This document shows positions 1-9,752 of a stretch of 64,000 nucleotides of DNA, piece after piece. The stretch's first letter is position 1; every line of letters begins with the position of its first letter. The DNA lies in the NCBI GenBank assembly GCA_947090765.1, contig OX352322.1:1135501-1199500 (forward strand). The letters are read 5' to 3'. The notes beneath the pieces were generated by a model. It was not told the origin of the DNA. It saw only the letters and a list, made by a program, of their open reading frames with translations, and did not search any database. A program made the translations under genes and the position numbers. This DNA comes from Pseudomonas sp. MM223. Its GTDB lineage: Bacteria > Pseudomonadota > Gammaproteobacteria > Pseudomonadales > Pseudomonadaceae.

Positions 1-228
1 GATGTCGCTGCCGACCCCGGCCTGATCCACCGCGAAGAAGTTGCCGACGGTGACTTTTTCACCCGATTTAAGGGTGATGATCAGGTCCTGCCCGCGCTGG
101 GTAACGGTAGCTACCTTGTCGGGAGCTACCGGCATCTGCACGACGCCTGGCCCTTTGAGATTGATATTGCCCCAGGCGCTCTGAGTGGCGACTTCGGATT
201 GCTTATCGGCGACGACGATGTTGTCCAT
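1..228 (-). CDS. lapF: Large surface adhesin, N-terminal 76 residues (LapF/BapA type), partial
   Basis: The reading frame begins with ATG at 228 (minus strand), preceded by an AGGGAG ribosome site, and runs off the left edge. The visible residues start MDNIVVADKQSEVATQ and contain VTQRGQDLIITLKSGEKVTV, which fits the BapA-type prefix domain that opens giant repeat-containing adhesins secreted by type I systems. In P. putida the gene beside norR-hmp is lapF, an RpoS-dependent biofilm adhesin; that identification rests on neighbourhood and on this short N-terminus only. The adhesive repeats and secretion signal are outside the window. A TATATC-like -10 candidate lies on the minus strand near 355-360, within the downstream end of the norR frame. 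Confidence 0.75.
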   Translation of the reverse strand, partial: MDNIVVADKQSEVATQSAWGNINLKGPGVVQMPVAPDKVATVTQRGQDLIITLKSGEKVTVGNFFAVDQAGVGSDI

Positions 229-364
229 GGATGCTCCCTGCTGGTATCCGAATCCCCCGGCCCGACTCTTCGGGCCACAACCGGCGTAACAGAACCTTTT
301 CAGGGGTTTTACGCACAGCCTCGACCAGGCAGTCGAGAAATGGGTGGTTAGGGAGATATAGCAG

Positions 365-1975
365 TCAGGGGGGAAGCAACCAGAGGCTTTCTGGGTTAAT
401 CCTTTTGTAGGTGAACCTCAGCGAAGCCCCAGCCGGCGGGCCAGTCGGCTCAAGTTTGCGCGGTCCAGGCCCAGGCTCGCGCGCGGCGGCTGCCCAGTTG
501 TCCTGGTGCCGTTGCAGGCACGCTTCGATCACCTGGCGCTGGTAGATGTCGACTGCTTCGCGCAGGCCACCTTCAGGCAATGCCGCCACCTGAAGCGGGG
601 CTGTTGGGGAGGGCAGGGGGGCCGGGGTAGTCGACGGCGCGCGCAGGTCCAGGTCGATGGCCTCGAGCGTGAGGATGCGTGGCCGATCAGGGTGTTGGCC
701 CAATGCCTTGAGGGCCGAGCGGCCGATCAGGTGTTCCAGTTCGCGCACGTTGCCTGGCCAGTCGTAGGCCAGCAGTGCGGCCTGGGCTTCGCTGCTCAGG
801 CGCAGGCTGTTGAGGCCCAGGCGCGAACGGTTCTGTTCGAGGAAGTAGCCCGCCAACAGCAGCACATCTCGACCACGTTCGCGCAACGGCGGCACGTGCA
901 GCGGGTACACGCTGAGGCGGTGATAGAAGTCGGCGCGGAAGTTGCCGTTGCGCACTTCTGCTGCCAGGTCACGGTTGGTGGCGGCAATCAGGCGCACGTC
1001 CACCCGGTGCTCGCGGTCCGAGCCAAGGCGTTGCAACTGGCCGCTTTGTAGCACACGCAGCAGCTTGGCCTGTACGGTCAGTGGCAATTCCCCCACCTCG
1101 TCGAGGAACAGCGTGCCGCCGTTGGCCAGTTCAAACTTGCCCCGGCGTTCGCCATGGGCCCCCGTGAACGCACCGCGTACATGACCGAACAGCTCGCTTT
1201 CCACCAGGGTGTCGGGCAGGGCGGCACAGTTGAGGCTGACCAGCGGTTTGTCGGCGCGGCTGCTGGCCTGGTGCAGGGCCTGGGCCACCAGCTCCTTGCC
1301 GACCCCCGTTTCGCCGGTGATCAGTACGGTCAGGTCGCTGCCACCGACCAGGCGGATTTCCTCCACCAGGCGCTTGTGCGCCGGGCTTTGGCCAATCAGT
1401 TCTTTATCCTGGCCGCTGGCCTGGCGGTAGATCTCGGCACGGTGGTGTTCGTCTTCTGCGCGCAGGGCCAGGTGCTCGATGCGTTCGGCCACGGTAACAG
1501 TGGCCGCGGCCAGGCTGGCGAAGGCCTGCAGGGCATCCAGTTCCAGGCTCTGGAACTGCCCGGGTGTGAGGGCGTCGAGGGTGACCAGGCCCCAGGGGCG
1601 TTCATCGACCATCAACGGGCAGCCCATGCAGTCGTGCACTTCAAGGTCGGCATCCGGGGCGTTGACCAGACCATCGTAGGGGTCGGGCAGTTCGGAGTCA
1701 CTGGCAAAGCGGGTGGGTTCCGGTCGGCTGAGCAGTATCTGAAACCGCGGGTGCTCGCTGACCCGGAAGCGCCGGCCAAGGGTGTCGGGGCTCAGGCCGT
1801 CCACCGCCAGCGGCACCAGCCATTCGCCATCCAGGCGCAGCAGCGCGGCGGCATCGCAGGGCAGCAGGCTGCGCATGGCCTGCAGCAGGCGGCGGTAGCG
1901 TTCCTGGTCGGGCAAATCGCGGGACAGGTCGCTGACCAAGGGCAGCAGGGCGGTGAGCAATGGCTTTGTGGTCAT
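365..1975 (-). CDS. norR: NorR/FhpR-type nitric oxide-responsive sigma54 activator, C-terminus frameshifted
   Basis: This is a sigma54-dependent enhancer-binding protein that senses NO through a non-haem iron GAF domain (about residues 1-180, with the HDCMGCPL segment). The AAA+ domain (about 187-425) carries Walker A GETGVGKE and the sigma54 contact loop GAFTGA. It is divergent from hmp, the arrangement of P. aeruginosa fhpR-fhp. ATG 1975 has AGGAG six bases upstream. The C-terminal Fis-type helix-turn-helix is read normally to NWAAAARE and then leaves frame: one surplus G at 474-475 (plus strand) sends translation to a stop at 365. Removing it gives [18 protein letters not shown] and a stop at 418, a normal 518-residue protein. 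As written, the recognition helix is lost, so DNA binding would fail; sequencing error is the simpler reading. Confidence 0.88.
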   Translation of the reverse strand: MTTKPLLTALLPLVSDLSRDLPDQERYRRLLQAMRSLLPCDAAALLRLDGEWLVPLAVDGLSPDTLGRRFRVSEHPRFQILLSRPEPTRFASDSELPDPYDGLVNAPDADLEVHDCMGCPLMVDERPWGLVTLDALTPGQFQSLELDALQAFASLAAATVTVAERIEHLALRAEDEHHRAEIYRQASGQDKELIGQSPAHKRLVEEIRLVGGSDLTVLITGETGVGKELVAQALHQASSRADKPLVSLNCAALPDTLVESELFGHVRGAFTGAHGERRGKFELANGGTLFLDEVGELPLTVQAKLLRVLQSGQLQRLGSDREHRVDVRLIAATNRDLAAEVRNGNFRADFYHRLSVYPLHVPPLRERGRDVLLLAGYFLEQNRSRLGLNSLRLSSEAQAALLAYDWPGNVRELEHLIGRSALKALGQHPDRPRILTLEAIDLDLRAPSTTPAPLPSPTAPLQVAALPEGGLREAVDIYQRQVIEACLQRHQDNWAAAAREPGPGPRKLEPTGPPAGASLRFTYKRINPESLWLLPP

Positions 1976-2020
1976 AAAGACTCCTGTGGGTCGATATGAC
2001 TATACGCCGGGGTGGGTCTT

Positions 2021-2041
2021 TTTGACATGACCTGCGTCAAA
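2021..2041. promoter_or_regulatory. Inverted repeat between norR and hmp, candidate NorR operator
   Basis: TTTGAC (2021-2026) and GTCAAA (2036-2041) form a six-base inverted repeat with a nine-base spacer, about 26 bases upstream of the candidate hmp -24 element. NorR-type activators bind short GT/AC-flanked palindromes upstream of sigma54 promoters. The position fits an enhancer; the exact NorR core spacing is not met, so the assignment is inference. Confidence 0.4.
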
Positions 2042-2066
2042 CCCCTGATTTTGCTGGCGATAAAAG

Positions 2067-2083
2067 TTGGCACGATTGGTGAA
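2067..2083 (+). promoter_or_regulatory. Candidate sigma54 promoter of hmp
   Basis: TTGGCACG at 2067-2074 matches the -24 half of a sigma54 promoter exactly. The -12 half falls on GGTGAA and has GA where GC is expected, so it is imperfect. A start near 2095 would leave a leader of about 35 bases before the hmp ATG. The NorR-type activator encoded next door makes a sigma54 promoter expected here. Confidence 0.5.
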
Positions 2084-2129
2084 ATGGCTAGAGCAGTCAT
2101 TTGAAGCCACAGGCTCAGGAGTTGTTGCA

Positions 2130-3308
2130 ATGCTCAATGCCGAACAACGTGCAATCATCAAGGCCACTGTACCCCTGCTGGAAAGCGGCGGCGAAGCGCT
2201 GACCACCCACTTCTACAAGATGATGCTCAACGAGTACCCAGAGGTTCGTCCACTGTTCAACCAGGCCCACCAGGCCAGTGGTGACCAGCCACGGGCCTTG
2301 GCCAACGGCGTGCTGATGTATGCCCGCCACATCGACCGGCTGGAACAACTGGGCGGCCTGGTCGGGCAGATCATCAACAAGCATGTTGCCTTGCAGATTC
2401 TGCCGGAGCATTACCCGATCGTCGGCAGCTGCCTGCTGCGCGCCATCGAGGAAGTGCTGGGCAAGGAGATCGCCACCCCTGCGGTGATCGAAGCCTGGGG
2501 CGCGGCCTATGGCCAGCTGGCGGACATCCTGATCGGTGCCGAAGAAAACCTCTATAAAGAGAAGGAAGAGGCCGAAGGTGGCTGGCGCGGTACCCGTGAA
2601 TTCCGCCTGGTACGCCGCGAGCAGGAAAGCAGCGAAATCGTTTCGTTCTACTTTGCCCCGGTGGATGGCAAGCCAGTGCTCAAGGCCGAACCCGGTCAGT
2701 ACATCGGCCTGAAGCTGGACATCGACGGTGCCGAGCAGCGCCGCAACTATTCCCTGTCGGCGCTGTGCGATGGCAAGGAGTACCGTATAAGCGTCAAGCG
2801 CGAAGCGGGCGGCAAGGTTTCCAATTACCTGCACGATGAGCTGGTGGTGGGCGATACCCTGCAACTGTTCCCGCCTGCGGGTGACTTTACCCTGGCAGCC
2901 AGCGACAAGCCGCTGGTGCTGATCAGTGGTGGCGTGGGCATCACGCCGACCTTGGCGATGTTGCAGGCGGCGCTGCAAACCCGGCGCGAGGTGCATTTCA
3001 TCCACTGCGCGCGTAACGGCGCGGTGCATGCCTTCCGTGACTGGATCGATGGCCTGGCGGCGCGTCATCCGCAGCTCAAGCGCTTCTACTGCTATGCCGA
3101 GCCGGAGGGTGGCGCGGCCGCCGATGCCGTGGGCCTGCTGAGTGAAGACCTGCTGGCTGAGTGGCTGCCGCAGGAGCGTGATGTGGATGCCTACTTCCTT
3201 GGGCCCAAGGCCTTCATGGCGGCGGTGAAGCGCCAGTTGAAGGGCCTGGGTGTGCCAGAGCAGCAGAGCCGCTACGAGTTCTTCGGGCCGGCGGCTGCCT
3301 TGGAATAA
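2130..3308 (+). CDS. hmp: Flavohaemoglobin (nitric oxide dioxygenase)
   Basis: Oxidises NO to nitrate with O2 and NAD(P)H in the cytoplasm. The 392-residue protein has an N-terminal globin domain with proximal haem histidine H85 in the NKHVALQ segment, then an FAD-binding reductase domain with RRNYSLS, and an NAD-binding domain starting ISGGVGITPT. I chose ATG 2130 because AGGAG lies eight bases upstream and the protein then begins MLNAEQRAIIKATV, the family's standard start; an upstream in-frame ATG at 2067 lies on the candidate promoter. Length is typical for the family. It is transcribed away from the norR-type regulator, which presumably activates it under nitrosative stress. Confidence 0.95.
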   Translation: MLNAEQRAIIKATVPLLESGGEALTTHFYKMMLNEYPEVRPLFNQAHQASGDQPRALANGVLMYARHIDRLEQLGGLVGQIINKHVALQILPEHYPIVGSCLLRAIEEVLGKEIATPAVIEAWGAAYGQLADILIGAEENLYKEKEEAEGGWRGTREFRLVRREQESSEIVSFYFAPVDGKPVLKAEPGQYIGLKLDIDGAEQRRNYSLSALCDGKEYRISVKREAGGKVSNYLHDELVVGDTLQLFPPAGDFTLAASDKPLVLISGGVGITPTLAMLQAALQTRREVHFIHCARNGAVHAFRDWIDGLAARHPQLKRFYCYAEPEGGAAADAVGLLSEDLLAEWLPQERDVDAYFLGPKAFMAAVKRQLKGLGVPEQQSRYEFFGPAAALE

Positions 3309-3330
3309 CCCGCCGACGTTACTGCGCTCA

Positions 3331-3455
3331 CCTGTGTAGGAGCGGCCTTGTGCCGCGAAAGGGCCGCATGGCGGCCTCGGCAATGTCAGCTGCGAAGCTG
3401 AGACCCTGGGGCCACTTTGTGGCCCTTTCGCGGCACAAGGCCGCTCCTGCACAGG
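3331..3455. repeat. REP pair (type A) downstream of hmp
   Basis: Two facing copies of a 35-base REP unit: left arm 3331-3365 (AGGAGCGGCCTTGTGCCGCG core) and right arm 3421-3455 (its near-perfect reverse complement). Together they can fold into one long cruciform. The same unit recurs at 13503, 38320 and 58212. Confidence 0.85.
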
Positions 3456-3520
3456 TAGCGTAAGTCGTTGGCCCAGTTCCTGGGGCGTATCACACCTTCC
3501 TGCCTATATATAAAGGAAAG

Positions 3521-3640
3521 ATGAAACCGGGCTCGCCGCTTTCATCCTTAATCTCCCTTTAATCACGGTATCCTTCACTCCCGGGTGTCGAGGGGCTTGC
3601 CCCTGCGCGGCACCCGGGCAGCCGTTTTTTGCCGCCCGGC
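3521..3640 (+). other. Intergenic structured element upstream of dsbB
   Basis: The 344 bases between the REP pair and dsbB hold no convincing gene. They contain AAGGAAAG followed by a 13-codon frame (3521-3562, MKPGSPLSSLISL). Next comes a nested hairpin: an 11-pair outer stem (3580-3590 with 3608-3618) enclosing AGGGG/CCCCT (3591-3604). A second small hairpin with a T6 loop follows at 3617-3638. This could be a leader with a short peptide, a small RNA, or a terminator. I cannot assign a function from sequence alone. Confidence 0.3.
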
Positions 3641-3799
3641 GTTGAACCGACGTCGTTGCGGCCGGTCTCAGCCACACCGGATAGCCCTGCGCAGTGCTAT
3701 CACGCCGCTTCCTCGGCACGCTCAAAGGCCCTGCCCAGCGTGTAGACTTGCGCTCAGGCAGGCGGACCACGCTGCCACTATCCATCGAAGGAACCGGCA

Positions 3800-4306
3800 A
3801 TGAACGAACAAACATCGCGCCTGAATCGGGAACGGCGCTTTCTGGTGCTGTTGGGCCTGATCTGCCTCTCGCTGATTGGCGGCGCCCTCTATATGCAAGT
3901 GGTGCTGGGCGAGGCACCGTGCCCGCTGTGCATCCTGCAGCGTTACGCGCTGCTGTTCATTGCCGTATTCGCCTTCATCGCCGCTGCGATGCCCGGGCGC
4001 CGCAGCCTGACCTTCTTCGAGGCACTGGTGGTGCTTAGCGCAATTGGCGGAATCATTGCAGCCGGCAACCATGTGTATATACTCGCCAACCCCATGGTCA
4101 GTTGCGGTATCGACACCCTCCAGCCGATTGTGGACGACCTGCCGCTGGCCAAACTCTGGCCGCTGGCGTTCCAGGTCGACGGCTTCTGCAGCACGCCGTA
4201 CCCGCCAATCCTCGGTTTGTCGCTGGCGCAATGGGCACTTGTGGCCTTCGTGCTGACCGCCATCCTGGTTCCGCTCGGGATCTACCGCAACCGACGCCAG
4301 GCTTAG
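3800..4306 (+). CDS. dsbB: Disulfide bond formation protein DsbB
   Basis: Inner-membrane quinone reductase that reoxidises DsbA and passes electrons to ubiquinone. The 168 residues show four predicted membrane helices, the periplasmic CPLC pair at C41/C44 and a second periplasmic cysteine pair (in VSCGID and DGFCST). ATG 3800 follows AGGAACCGGCA. It sits directly upstream of the cyo quinol oxidase operon in the same orientation but separated by about 560 bases, so it is probably a separate unit. The functional link is plausible because DsbB feeds electrons into the quinone pool that Cyo oxidises. Confidence 0.92.
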   Translation: MNEQTSRLNRERRFLVLLGLICLSLIGGALYMQVVLGEAPCPLCILQRYALLFIAVFAFIAAAMPGRRSLTFFEALVVLSAIGGIIAAGNHVYILANPMVSCGIDTLQPIVDDLPLAKLWPLAFQVDGFCSTPYPPILGLSLAQWALVAFVLTAILVPLGIYRNRRQA

Positions 4307-4371
4307 ACAAAGGTCCTGAATTGCATGTGGTCTTTTACACCGCATGAGAAGAGGGAAAAGTCGCTCACCGC

Positions 4372-4385
4372 TTGATCCAGATCAA
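4372..4385. promoter_or_regulatory. Perfect ANR/FNR box upstream of cyoA
   Basis: TTGATCCAGATCAA matches the ANR/FNR consensus TTGAT-N4-ATCAA without mismatch. It lies about 490 bases before cyoA. ANR is the oxygen-sensing [4Fe-4S] regulator of Pseudomonas and is known to influence terminal-oxidase choice. The box lies about 124 bases upstream of the candidate promoter at 4509-4537, so a second, closer start site or control by a distal site is possible. Confidence 0.75.
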
Positions 4386-4508
4386 CCACAAAGCCTTGCA
4401 GAATGCGGCTTTGAGGCCTAGCAAGCGGGGTGCGACAAACTGTCGCGAAGTTGAATTATCGAGCATCATTGTTACGCATTCTGTAAAAGACTGTTGCTCA
4501 ATAAGTCA

Positions 4509-4537
4509 TAGTCAAGGGTTGGCGACCTCACTACAAT
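4509..4537 (+). promoter_or_regulatory. Candidate sigma70 promoter for the cyo operon
   Basis: TAGTCA (4509-4514) and TACAAT (4532-4537) are spaced by 17 bases. A start near 4544 would give a leader of about 320 bases before cyoA. The rest of 4307-4865 has no credible gene; the open frames there lack ribosome sites and family resemblance. Confidence 0.4.
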
Positions 4538-4865
4538 CGCCCCCAATTTCCGTTCGGCACTGCTTGCGAGTCGCAGGATTGAAGGAAGCCCCAGCGCTCC
4601 TTTTTGCTGACTTCGTCAAGTTTCGCCCAACGGCGATACCGGGCGGACCCCCCTCCGCGTTTTCCCGCACCAAATGGACTTGGTCTGAAGTACAGGCCTG
4701 TTGCCTACGAAACCATAAGCACCGCTAACACGCTTGAAGCCAAGGTCCTGCAGTCGGACCCCAGGCCGGAGCGAGTACGGGCGCAAAATGCCTCACTTGG
4801 CAGGACGAAGTGTTGGCTACCAAAACACAAATTGCATTGAAGCAAGCTGATCTAGAGGTCGTGAG

Positions 4866-5810
4866 ATGAGTAAAAAGCGTTACCCCAGACTGTTTGGCAT
4901 ATTGCCCTTTTTAGGCATGCTTTTACTCAGTGGGTGCAACTGGACCCTGCTCGACCCGAAGGGCCAGGTCGGCATTGAGCAAAAGAACCTGATCCTGATC
5001 GCTACCGGCCTGATGCTGCTGGTGGTCATCCCTGTGATCATCATGACCCTGGCGTTCGCCTGGAAGTACCGTGCTTCCAACAAGGCTGCCACCTACACCC
5101 CTGACTGGTCGCACTCGACCAAGATCGAGGCCGCGGTGTGGATCATCCCGATCCTGATCATCATCGCCCTGGGTTACGTCACCTACCACTCCACCCACAA
5201 GCTGGACCCTTACCGTCCACTGGACTCGGACGTGAAGCCGATCCAGATCGACGTGGTCGCACTGGACTGGAAGTGGCTGTTCATCTACCCGGAACAGGGT
5301 ATTGCCACCGTCAACAAGATCAACTTCCCGGCTAACACCCCGGTGAACTTCCGTGTCACCTCCGACGCCGTGATGAACTCGTTCTTCATCCCGGGCCTGG
5401 GTGGCCAGATCTACGCAATGGCTGGCATGACCACCAAGCTGCACCTGATCGCCAACGAGAACGGTGTGTTTGACGGTATCAGCGCCAACTACAGCGGTGC
5501 TGGTTTCACCGGCATGAAATTCAAGGCTACTGCCACCTCTCAGGAAGACTTCGACAAGTGGGTCGCCGAGGTCAAGCAGTCGCCGTTGAAACTGGGCAAA
5601 GCCGAGTACGAAGCTCTGGCCAAGCCTAGCGAATACAACCCAGTCGCGCTGTACAGCGAGGCGCCAGCAGAGCTGTTCCAGTCCATCGTCGACAAGTACG
5701 AAGGCATGAACCGCGGCAAGCCGGTCCACGAAGAAGCAGGCAGCAAAGATCTGGCCACAACCAAGGGTGTGGAATCGAGTATGCAACCAGCTGCCGGTGC
5801 AGAGGAGTAA
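4866..5810 (+). CDS. cyoA: Cytochrome bo3 ubiquinol oxidase subunit II
   Basis: Subunit II of the proton-pumping haem-copper quinol oxidase. It has a lipoprotein signal with lipobox LSGC near residue 20, two membrane helices and a periplasmic cupredoxin-fold domain that lacks the CuA ligands, as expected for a quinol oxidase. The 314-residue length is typical. ATG 4866 has GAGG upstream. First gene of cyoABCDE, three bases before cyoB. The C-terminal tail after about residue 280 is charged and low in complexity. Confidence 0.97.
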   Translation: MSKKRYPRLFGILPFLGMLLLSGCNWTLLDPKGQVGIEQKNLILIATGLMLLVVIPVIIMTLAFAWKYRASNKAATYTPDWSHSTKIEAAVWIIPILIIIALGYVTYHSTHKLDPYRPLDSDVKPIQIDVVALDWKWLFIYPEQGIATVNKINFPANTPVNFRVTSDAVMNSFFIPGLGGQIYAMAGMTTKLHLIANENGVFDGISANYSGAGFTGMKFKATATSQEDFDKWVAEVKQSPLKLGKAEYEALAKPSEYNPVALYSEAPAELFQSIVDKYEGMNRGKPVHEEAGSKDLATTKGVESSMQPAAGAEE

Positions 5811-5813
5811 GAG

Positions 5814-7832
5814 ATGTTCGGTAAACTAAGCCTGGAGGCGATACCCTATCACGAGCCGATAGTCATGGTGACGCTTGCCATGATCGCGCTCGGCGGTATC
5901 GCTGTCGTCGGTCTTATCACCTATTTCCGCAAGTGGACCTACTTGTGGAGCGAGTGGCTGACTACTGTCGACCACAAAAAGATCGGCGTGATGTACATCA
6001 TCGTCGCGATGGTCATGCTGCTGCGCGGCTTTGCCGACGCCATCATGATGCGTACCCAGCTGGCTGCCGCTACCGGTGGCTCCGAAGGCTACCTGCCGCC
6101 TGAACACTATGACCAGATCTTCACCGCTCACGGTGTGATCATGATCATCTTCATGGCGATGCCGTTCTTCACCGGCCTGATGAACCTCGCGGTTCCTCTG
6201 CAGATCGGTGCACGTGACGTTGCCTTCCCGTTCCTGAACTCCCTGAGCTTCTACCTGCTGCTGGCAGGCGTGCTGCTGGTCAACATCTCGCTGGGCGTTG
6301 GTGAATTCGCCAAGACCGGCTGGGTTGCCTATCCGCCGCTCGCAGGCATTCAGTACAGCCCTGGGGTGGGTGTCGACTACTACATCTGGGCGCTACAGCT
6401 ATCCGGACTGGGTACGACGCTTACCGGCGTGAACTTCCTCGTCACCGTGATGAAGATGCGCGCACCTGGCATGAAGCTGATGGACATGCCGATCTTCACC
6501 TGGACCTGCACCTGGGCCAACGTACTGATCGTTGCTTCGTTCCCGATCCTGACTGCTGCACTCGCACTGCTGACTGTTGACCGTTATCTGGACTTCCACA
6601 TTTTCACCAACGAGCTTGGTGGGAACCCGATGATGTACGTCAACCTGTTCTGGGCGTGGGGTCACCCTGAGGTTTACATCCTGATCCTGCCGGCCTTCGG
6701 CGTGTTCTCGGAAGTGACTTCGACGTTCTCTGGCAAACGCCTGTTCGGCCACCACTCGATGATCTATGCATCGGGCGCGATCGCCATCCTCGGCTTTGCA
6801 GTATGGCTGCACCACTTCTTCACCATGGGTGCCGGCGCCAGCGTCAACACCTTCTTCGGCCTGGCGACGATGCTGATCTCCATCCCGACCGGTGTGAAGC
6901 TGTTCAACTGGCTGTTCACCATGTACCAAGGCCGTGTGCGCTTCACCGCACCGATGCTCTGGACCCTGGGCTTCATGGTCACCTTCTCCATTGGTGGCAT
7001 GACCGGCGTACTGCTGGCCGTTCCGGGTGCTGACTTCGTCCTGCACAACAGCCTGTTCGTAATTGCGCACTTCCACAACGTGATCATCGGTGGCGCGGTA
7101 TTCGGCTACATCGCCGGTTTCGCCTTCTGGTTCCCGAAAGCCTTCGGCTTCACCCTGAACGAGAAGTGGGGCAAAGCTGCCTTCTGGTTCTGGCTGTCGG
7201 GCTTCTACGTTGCGTTCATGCCGCTGTACGCCCTGGGCTTCATGGGCATGACCCGTCGTCTGAACCACTCCGACAACCCACTGTGGGAACCCTACCTGTA
7301 CGTAGCCGTTGTCGGCGCCGTGCTGATCCTGTTCGGTATCGCTTGCCAGCTGATCCAGATCTTCGTTTCGGTCCGCGACCGCAACCAGAACCTGGACGTG
7401 ACCGGCGACCCATGGGGCGGCCGTACCCTGGAATGGTCGACTTCTTCGCCACCTCCGTTCTACAACTTCGCTCACATGCCTGAGAAAGTTGGCCTGGACT
7501 GCTGGCACGAAGCCAAGGAAGCCGGTGTTGCCTACAAGGTGCCGGGCAAGTACGAAGCCATCCACATGCCGAGCAACACCTCCACCGGTTTGTTCATGGG
7601 CCTGTTGCTGACCGTATTCGGCTTTGCCTTCATCTGGCACATCTGGTGGCTGGTAGGCGCAAGCCTGGTAGCAACCATCGCAGTCTTCGTTCGCCACGCT
7701 GCACGTGACGACCAGGGCTACATGGTTCCGGCCGAAGAAGTGGCGCGCATCGAAGGCGAGCGTCTGAAAGCGCTGGCCAAAGCAGGTGCTCTGCCTGCCG
7801 GCGCACGTGTCGAATCGTTTGAGCGGGTGTAA
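5814..7832 (+). CDS. cyoB: Cytochrome bo3 ubiquinol oxidase subunit I
   Basis: Catalytic subunit holding haem b, haem o3 and CuB; reduces O2 to water and pumps protons. Key residues keep E. coli numbering: H284 and Y288 (HPEVY, the His-Tyr crosslink), H333/H334 (CuB ligands in WLHHFF) and the HFHN pair in the later helix that ligates the haems. The 672 residues carry about fifteen membrane helices. ATG 5814 follows the cyoA stop by three bases with AGGAGTAAG overlapping the end of cyoA. Confidence 0.98.
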   Translation: MFGKLSLEAIPYHEPIVMVTLAMIALGGIAVVGLITYFRKWTYLWSEWLTTVDHKKIGVMYIIVAMVMLLRGFADAIMMRTQLAAATGGSEGYLPPEHYDQIFTAHGVIMIIFMAMPFFTGLMNLAVPLQIGARDVAFPFLNSLSFYLLLAGVLLVNISLGVGEFAKTGWVAYPPLAGIQYSPGVGVDYYIWALQLSGLGTTLTGVNFLVTVMKMRAPGMKLMDMPIFTWTCTWANVLIVASFPILTAALALLTVDRYLDFHIFTNELGGNPMMYVNLFWAWGHPEVYILILPAFGVFSEVTSTFSGKRLFGHHSMIYASGAIAILGFAVWLHHFFTMGAGASVNTFFGLATMLISIPTGVKLFNWLFTMYQGRVRFTAPMLWTLGFMVTFSIGGMTGVLLAVPGADFVLHNSLFVIAHFHNVIIGGAVFGYIAGFAFWFPKAFGFTLNEKWGKAAFWFWLSGFYVAFMPLYALGFMGMTRRLNHSDNPLWEPYLYVAVVGAVLILFGIACQLIQIFVSVRDRNQNLDVTGDPWGGRTLEWSTSSPPPFYNFAHMPEKVGLDCWHEAKEAGVAYKVPGKYEAIHMPSNTSTGLFMGLLLTVFGFAFIWHIWWLVGASLVATIAVFVRHAARDDQGYMVPAEEVARIEGERLKALAKAGALPAGARVESFERV

Positions 7833-7835
7833 TCA

Positions 7836-8459
7836 ATGTCCAGTCAAGTAATGCACGGCGCTGCTCATGGTCACGACCATGGGCATGACGACCACCACCA
7901 CGACTCGGGCCAGATGACCGTACTCGGTTTCTGGCTGTACCTGATGACCGACTGCATCCTGTTTGCGTCGCTCTTCGCCACCTACGCGGTGCTGTCCGGC
8001 AGTTTTGCCGGCGGCCCGTCGGGTCATGACATCTTCCAGCTCGATTTCGTAGCTGTTGAAACGCTGTTCCTGCTGCTGTCCTCGATCACCTTCGGCTTCG
8101 CCATGCTGAAGATGTTCGATGGCAAGAAAGCCGGTGTACTGGGCTGGTTGGCTGTGACCTTCCTGTTCGGTGCAGGCTTCATCGCGATGGAAATCTATGA
8201 ATTCCATCACCTGATCAGCGAGGGCTTCGGCCCGCAGCGCAGTGGCTTCCTGTCGGCGTTCTTCGCCCTGGTAGGTACCCACGGTCTGCACGTGACTGCC
8301 GGCCTGATCTGGATGGCAATCATGATGTACCAGATCAACAAGCATGGCATCACGCCGACCGCCAAGACCCGCATGAGCTGCCTGAGCCTGTTCTGGCACT
8401 TCCTGGACGTGGTCTGGATCTGCGTATTCACCGTCGTCTACCTGCTGGGGGTTCTGTAA
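7836..8459 (+). CDS. cyoC: Cytochrome bo3 ubiquinol oxidase subunit III
   Basis: Five-helix membrane subunit of the bo3 oxidase, needed for complex stability. The 207-residue protein begins with a His/Asp-rich cytoplasmic tail ([12 protein letters not shown]), then typical subunit III helices. Starts three bases after cyoB ends, and its TAA overlaps the cyoD ATG in TAATG at 8457-8461, implying translational coupling. Confidence 0.96.
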   Translation: MSSQVMHGAAHGHDHGHDDHHHDSGQMTVLGFWLYLMTDCILFASLFATYAVLSGSFAGGPSGHDIFQLDFVAVETLFLLLSSITFGFAMLKMFDGKKAGVLGWLAVTFLFGAGFIAMEIYEFHHLISEGFGPQRSGFLSAFFALVGTHGLHVTAGLIWMAIMMYQINKHGITPTAKTRMSCLSLFWHFLDVVWICVFTVVYLLGVL

Positions 8460-8791
8460 TGGCTAGCGCACACGACACTCATCACGAAGGTAACCACGGC
8501 AGCGTCAAGTCGTACATGATCGGTTTTGTACTGTCGATCATCCTGACCGCGATCCCGTTCGCGCTGGCGATGACTGCCAGCCTGCCGAAGAACCTGACCG
8601 TTCTGATCATTGTTGCCATGGCCGTGATCCAGGTAGTTGTACACCTGGTGTACTTCCTGCACATGGACCGCTCGAAAGAGCAACGCAACAACGTATCGAC
8701 GTTCCTGTTCACCGTGCTGGTAATTGCACTGCTGGTCGGCCTGTCGCTGTGGATCATGTTCAACATCCACATCGAAATGATGGCTAAGTGA
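8459..8791 (+). CDS. cyoD: Cytochrome bo3 ubiquinol oxidase subunit IV
   Basis: Small 110-residue subunit IV with three membrane helices, thought to assist CuB insertion and assembly. It overlaps cyoC by one base and is eleven bases from cyoE. Sequence and length match the CyoD family. Confidence 0.95.
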   Translation: MASAHDTHHEGNHGSVKSYMIGFVLSIILTAIPFALAMTASLPKNLTVLIIVAMAVIQVVVHLVYFLHMDRSKEQRNNVSTFLFTVLVIALLVGLSLWIMFNIHIEMMAK

Positions 8792-8802
8792 GGTAAGACT
8801 GC

Positions 8803-9690
8803 ATGTCCGTTAAGCACTTTATCCAAATCACCAAACCGGGGATCATTTTCGGTAACGTGCTTTCCGTGGCAGGCGGTTTCTTCCTTGCCTCGAAGGGCCA
8901 TGTGGATTTCGCCTTGTTCCTGGCGGTGGTGATCGGTACTTCGCTGGTGGTCGCGTCCGGATGCGTGTTCAACAACTGCATCGACCGTGACATCGACCAC
9001 AAGATGGAGCGCACCAAGAACCGCGTCATGGTGCAGGGCGGCATGTCGCTGCCCCTCGCGCTGATCTACGCCACCCTGCTCGGGGTGGCGGGTTTCAGCC
9101 TGCTGTATGTCCAGGCCAACCCACTGTCGGCGTTCTGCGCGCTGATTGGCTTCATCGTCTATGTCGGTTTCTACAGCCTGTGGCTGAAGCGTAAATCGGT
9201 GCACGGCACCTTGGTCGGCAGCCTGTCGGGTGCCATGCCTCCGGTGATCGGCTACTGCGCCGTCAGCAACAGCTTCGACCTGGCTGCAGTAACCCTGCTG
9301 GTGATGTTCAGCCTGTGGCAAATGCCGCACAGCTTTGCCATCGCAATCTTCCGCTTCAAGGATTACAGCGCTGCCAACATCCCGGTCCTGCCGGTGGCGC
9401 GCGGTATCCTCGCGGCGAAGAAGCAGATCGTGCTGTACGTGCTGGCCTTCGTGCTCGCCACCTTGATGCTCACCCTCGGCGGTTACGCCGGCCTCGGCTA
9501 CCTGGCCGTGGCAGCAGCCATGGGCCTGTACTGGCTGTACATGGCATGGGGTGGCTACAAGGCCGAGGACGACAGCAAGTGGGCCCGCAAGGTGTTCGGC
9601 TTCTCCATCCTCACCGTTACCGCCCTGAGCGTGATGATGGGTGTGGACAGCCAGACCGCTGCGGACGTGCTGATGACCTACGCGCGCTGA
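8803..9690 (+). CDS. cyoE: Protohaem IX farnesyltransferase (haem O synthase)
   Basis: UbiA-family prenyltransferase that adds a farnesyl group to haem b, making haem o for CyoB. The 295 residues include the first Asp-rich motif NNCIDRDID and a polytopic membrane profile. ATG 8803 follows GAGGTAAG. Last gene of the operon; a strong terminator follows at 9711. Confidence 0.97.
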   Translation: MSVKHFIQITKPGIIFGNVLSVAGGFFLASKGHVDFALFLAVVIGTSLVVASGCVFNNCIDRDIDHKMERTKNRVMVQGGMSLPLALIYATLLGVAGFSLLYVQANPLSAFCALIGFIVYVGFYSLWLKRKSVHGTLVGSLSGAMPPVIGYCAVSNSFDLAAVTLLVMFSLWQMPHSFAIAIFRFKDYSAANIPVLPVARGILAAKKQIVLYVLAFVLATLMLTLGGYAGLGYLAVAAAMGLYWLYMAWGGYKAEDDSKWARKVFGFSILTVTALSVMMGVDSQTAADVLMTYAR

Positions 9691-9710
9691 TCGAGGCGAG
9701 TGCTTCACCA

Positions 9711-9741
9711 AAAACCCCGGCCATTGTGCCGGGGTTTTTTT
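9711..9741 (+). terminator. Rho-independent terminator of cyoABCDE
   Basis: Stem CCCCGGC/GCCGGGG with a six-base loop, followed by T7. It has A4 on the other side and could act in both directions. Confidence 0.9.
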
Positions 9742-9752
9742 ATGGCTGCTCC

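Noticed and set aside
3331..3455. REP pairs as a CRISPR array
   Set aside because: Units are facing palindromes occurring in pairs, with no regular spacers and no cas genes.
4372..4728. 118-codon open frame upstream of cyoA
   Set aside because: It starts within the ANR box region, has no ribosome site and shows no family resemblance or typical codon use.
4821..4831. CAAAACACAAA patch as a Crc/Hfq binding site in the cyoA leader
   Set aside because: It does not match the AAnAAnAA pattern and lies about 35 bases before the start codon, outside the usual initiation region.
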